This document shows, piece after piece, positions 60,680-64,000 of a stretch of 64,000 nucleotides of DNA. The notes beneath the pieces were generated by a model. That model was not told the origin of the DNA. It saw only the letters and a program-made list of their open reading frames with translations, and made no database searches. Both the position numbers and the translations under genes were made by a program. The number at the start of each line of letters is the position of its first letter. Position 1 is the first letter of the stretch. The stretch comes from Limanda limanda (Eukaryota > Chordata > Actinopteri > Pleuronectiformes > Pleuronectidae): assembly GCF_963576545.1 (NCBI RefSeq), contig NC_083647.1:3949507-4013506 (forward strand), written 5' to 3'.

Positions 60680-61012
60680 CACACACAGAGACACATAGAT
60701 GGACCAGAGGTTACATGCATGTTCTAAATTGTGATAAGCTGCTGTTGTTATCTTTGAAATATGGGAGTTTGTTAAGATGATGAATCATTAAATAACACTA
60801 ACTTTATTTCACACACACACACATAGCCACACACACACAGAGAGACACTTTGACACAGACACACACACACATAGAGACAGACATACATAGGTAGACCGCA
60901 GGTTGTCCATGTATTTTCTGAATTGTGATAAGTGCTGCTGCTGTGTTTATCTTTGGAATATCGGAGCTTGTTAAAATGATAAATCATTGAATAACATTAT
61001 AACTTTATTTCC
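60680..61012. repeat. Imperfect tandem duplication in the LTR
   Basis: Copy 1 (about 60680-60812) and copy 2 (about 60865-61012) share AATTGTGATAAG, 'gctgctg...ttatctttg' , 'gttaa.atgat.aatcatt.aataaca' and 'aactttattt' in the same order, each preceded by CA-rich sequence. Confidence 0.75.
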
Positions 61013-61542
61013 CCTTTTTAATAAATACTTTTGTAATTAAAGTATCTGTAGTCTGTGATTATTTGTGCATATGTATGTGATTGCAGCTGGATTATGATCG
61101 CCTGTGCTCGAACTTAGAAGCCTTCACTGTTTATTAAGTAATCGTTAATATTAAAATATTGACATTATTAATTTGACATTTATCATTATGAGACTGATAA
61201 TTATAGCTTGACATCGTTGGTCCCTGGTAACCAGGGTGGTGCCCCCCTTTCTCAATTATTAATATAGATAGTATTATTCTTAAATTGATAATTTTATTGT
61301 TTTAGACTAATTATTTTCATTATTCTTGGTTGATAACCTTATCATTGTTAATTGACAGCTTGTACTTTCTAATTGATAATTCCTATTTTCTCATTAGTGG
61401 TTTTATTGTTATTTGATTACTGATCATCTTCAATTAATAATTTAATTATTTTTGATAGATAATTTTTATTATTTTAATAATCCTATTTCATGATTATTAA
61501 TAATTAGCCAACGTCAAGTCTACTCCTATTGCACAACATAAA

Positions 61543-61560
61543 TGGTGCCCCCTGTGAGGC
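61543..61560 (+). promoter_or_regulatory. Candidate primer-binding site
   Basis: TGGTGCCCCCTGTGAGGC begins with the TGG expected opposite a tRNA CCA end and lies just after the LTR end. It shares 13 of 18 positions with the tRNA-Lys(1,2) site TGGCGCCCAACGTGGGGC known from other retroviruses. The actual primer tRNA is not settled. A similar TGGTGCCCCCC occurs at about 61231. Confidence 0.5.
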
Positions 61561-61689
61561 GATCTAACTCCAGCTGTATCATAATACTGTGTACAATAAT
61601 CCAGATTCTTTTTTTCCAGAAATTTAATTTTTTTGAAAAATGTAAATTTTTTTTGAAAATTTGATTTTTTTTTTCCAAAACTTTTCCTT

Positions 61690-62175
61690 TCTCTCATTTG
61701 GTATTGATCATGATTCGTTGTTGAAGAAGAAAATAATTTTGGAAATTTATTCTTCTTTGCAAAGTTTTATTTTTAATTCATTTGAACTTTTACCAAACCG
61801 GTATACCGGTGCCTGGTGTATCCGTAATTGGCTGCAGATTGCAATCGGTGGTTGTGTTCTCGAGGCACAAGAATCATAAATAATTTAAGAAAAGAGAAAA
61901 ATAATTCTAGGAATTTATTTCTCTTTGAAAATTTTTATTGTAATCCCTTTGCATCTGTCCCAAGCAGGTATACTAGTGCCTTGTGTATCCGTGGTTGGTT
62001 GCTTCTAGCATATAAGTGGTTGTGTCATCTCAATGCACAATAATTATGATTAATTTTTGAAGAGAGACATAGGTTCGAAACTAATTTCTCTTTGAAGTTT
62101 CTTTATTCTTAATTCCCTTTGCTAAGCAGACTTTTGTGTAACTTTGGTTGGTTGCTGACTGCGTTTCAGTAGTTG
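61690..62175. repeat. Three imperfect tandem repeats in the retroelement leader
   Basis: Units of about 130-175 bp (about 61700-61870, 61875-62040, 62045-62175) share in order a purine-rich 'gaagaaaataa', 'aatttattctctttg', 'tttattnttaattccctttg', 'gtgtatccgtaattggttgc' and 'agtggttgtg'. They lie between the primer site and the gag-like frame. Confidence 0.7.
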
Positions 62176-62450
62176 GTAATTTTTATAGGAGATTTTCTGC
62201 ATGCTTTTTGATCTTAAGGAGACAAACTAGATTTGAGAGACTAGTTTTGAGAAGACTAGTTGTTGACCAACTAGGTCTTAAGGATTGAGCCACCGAGCTA
62301 TCCTTCATTGCTACTTTATAGACACAGGGTGAAGCTCACCTGTGTATCTTGTTGTGTAGTTTTTAATTAAGTGTTTTACCCACTTTATCCAAGCAAGCTT
62401 GAGCAGTCCACCAGGTGCCTTTTCGCACTCAGAAGATGAGTAGCATGTAA

Positions 62451-64000
62451 CACCGTGGGGCAAGTGCTCCCACAGGACCAGAGGTCCTATTAGAGACTGT
62501 AGCCAGTCTGATTAATTTTTTTTCTAATGATGCGGTGAGTGAGTTGAGTGAGTATGAAATAAGTACCTGCGATCGTAAGATCAAGAACTGTCCATGCACT
62601 CATCAACCCCACTGGCCCGCATCCGAAACTACCCCATGCTCTGGGTCAACTGACACTCCTCTACCAGCAGAGAGCCGAGCTGCAGACCCAAGAACATGCG
62701 AAGGCGCTCAGAGCCATGCAAAGCAGCATGTCGAGCGGAGCAGGAGAAAAACTCCCACCTGCGGCATATCATCGAGACCCGCAAGAACAGGACCAGGCGG
62801 GGCAGGAGCACGCGCAGGTCAAAGGTCAGCAGAAAGGGGGGCACAGTCAAACAGAGCTGCCCCCCCCCCTCAAGCTGAGATCCCTGATGACAGGGCCAGG
62901 AGCTGACGTCATTCCCGGTGGAGCCAGCGGAACAGAGACACTGGGAGAAAAGCTGCGAGCACAGCTACGCAACCCTCATGCAGAGGAAGCTTTGATCTGG
63001 CGGGCCAGACACACCCAGCAGTCAACCGCTCCGACCCACTCAACACCAAAGGGGGAGCAGGACTCAACCCCTAGACGTGCAGTGACCTGGGACCGCTATG
63101 AGGCAACATCAAATGCCTGTCCAGCGGACACACAGCATCCACTCCAGCCAGAAGGAACACATCCTGCACGGAGCCATGCTGATCCACATCACAACGACGG
63201 AAGGACTCCGTCCTGGAGGGCTGAAGGAGATTCCCAGTCTGCCACTCAGGCAGAGGCGCACCATGACTCACGGTCGCGTCCTGGATGGTCCTCCAACCCC
63301 GGTGCAAGAGATGGTGGCCACGAAGATGAGTACCGTGGCACATTCGAGTCAAAAGACACTGATGACTCAGCACCCCCTCAAAGAGAGGAAATCCGCAACC
63401 GGCGGCAAGAGCCCCTTGAAAAAGACATTTATCGCTTCGACCCAGACAACCGAGGGTGTAACGAAGACGACACCGCGGTTCTGGCAGTTCAAGTCCAAAC
63501 ACATGTGGACCCGGCGCTGGAAGATGACAACTTTCCCCACGCCCAGATGAACCCCAGCAAAGAGAACCAGAAACAACGACCCTTCCAACAGGGTGCCCCT
63601 CAAAACCAAGGGGGTGAGGATTTCAACCAGCCCCACAAACAGTTTCGACCTCAGCACCTGAATCCCTCTCCACAGAGAAGTAGGGGCTGTAACCAAAGGA
63701 AACCTCATCAATACCAGGAGTATAGTGATGGTGACCGAAATCCAACACATGGGATGCATCCTGGCACAGAGGAATTAATACGGAGATGTGTGGATGAAGC
63801 AATGAGAGACATTGTGCCACGTGTTCCTCCAGGCTCCCCTAAGAGACCAGACACTGAACCCCGTTGGCGAAACTAGAAGCAGTTGCCCTCCTTCTCCACT
63901 CCTAAAGATGACTTCAATGACTGGGAAGGACCGAGGCGCTGCCAGAAACCCCTCTCACCTCCACACCTGAAAGGGGGGGGGAAGAAATCCCAATTTTAAA
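62451..64000 (+). pseudogene. gag-like region of the LTR retroelement, broken, runs off the window
   Basis: The longest frame is 62716-63876 (386 codons, rich in Gln, Glu, Arg, Pro and His). The same frame is open upstream to about 62562, with a Gln/Leu-rich coiled-coil-like start. Before that a different frame is open from 62451 to beyond 62600, and it has no suitable ATG. A frameshift near 62560 is therefore likely. The main frame ends at TAG (63874-63876), and the same frame is open again to the window edge. No zinc knuckle, protease or polymerase motif is visible, so the retroelement family is not assigned. Its position after LTR, primer site and leader supports gag. Confidence 0.5.

Larger units (their letters stand above)
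58961..61538 (+). mobile_element. 5' LTR of a retroelement, about 2.6 kb
   Basis: Begins TGTTGT and ends ACAACA, a 6-bp inverted pair as expected for LTR ends. A candidate primer-binding site follows four bases later. A TATA-like TTAAAAG (59206-59212) and an AATAAA (61020-61025) fit promoter and poly(A) signal, which would give an unusually long R region. It contains a (CT)n, a (CA)n (60600-60654) and an imperfect tandem duplication (60680-61012). The matching 3' LTR is outside the window, so the boundaries are inferred. Confidence 0.6.

Overview
The window is a piece of a vertebrate chromosome, almost certainly from a ray-finned (teleost) fish. The evidence is short coding exons with GT/AG introns, very dense (TG)n, (CT)n and (TA)n microsatellites, teleost-style SINE, LINE and MITE debris, and a fish hAT transposon. 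There is no bacterial gene organisation, CRISPR array or operon. I do not name a species.

Bases 1-2840 hold no gene I can recognise. From about 2850 to 53830 the plus strand carries one large gene, ppp1r13b (ASPP1, apoptosis-stimulating of p53 protein 1). I could place 24 coding exons whose splice phases all agree. Together they give a 1081-residue protein with an N-terminal ubiquitin-like region, a Gln/Glu-rich coiled coil, a Pro/Ser-rich middle, an RVKF PP1-docking motif, ankyrin repeats and a C-terminal SH3 domain. Two features go beyond the plain gene. One is a likely alternative first exon at 29019-29120 that would make an ASPP1 lacking the N-terminal domain. The other is an in-frame cassette exon (37284-37412) behind a poor, GT-rich acceptor.

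The introns hold most of the repeats. These include a complete 2541-bp hAT element of Buster type with an intact 616-codon transposase and a perfect 8-bp target duplication (intron 16), and a 376-bp palindromic MITE with TTAA flanks (intron 12). There are two further MITEs with terminal inverted repeats, an inverted pair of tRNA-derived SINEs (intron 4), and many long (TG)n tracts that nearly always lie TG on the sense strand.

Between the genes (54554-55711), a 1158-bp non-autonomous DNA transposon sits inside a (TA)n tract and carries a decayed histone H3 coding fragment. After it, on the plus strand from 57122, are the first six coding exons of a serine dehydratase-like gene (sdsl; PLP enzyme, about 259 residues seen). 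The gene is interrupted by an L2-like fragment and then by the 5' part of an LTR retroelement. That element has an unusually long LTR (58961-61538), a primer-binding-site candidate, a leader with three tandem repeats and a broken gag-like reading frame, and it runs off the right edge. The last sdsl exon(s) must lie beyond the window or be lost.

The two host genes are unrelated in function: a p53/PP1 regulator and an amino-acid catabolic enzyme. They share only orientation and neighbourhood.
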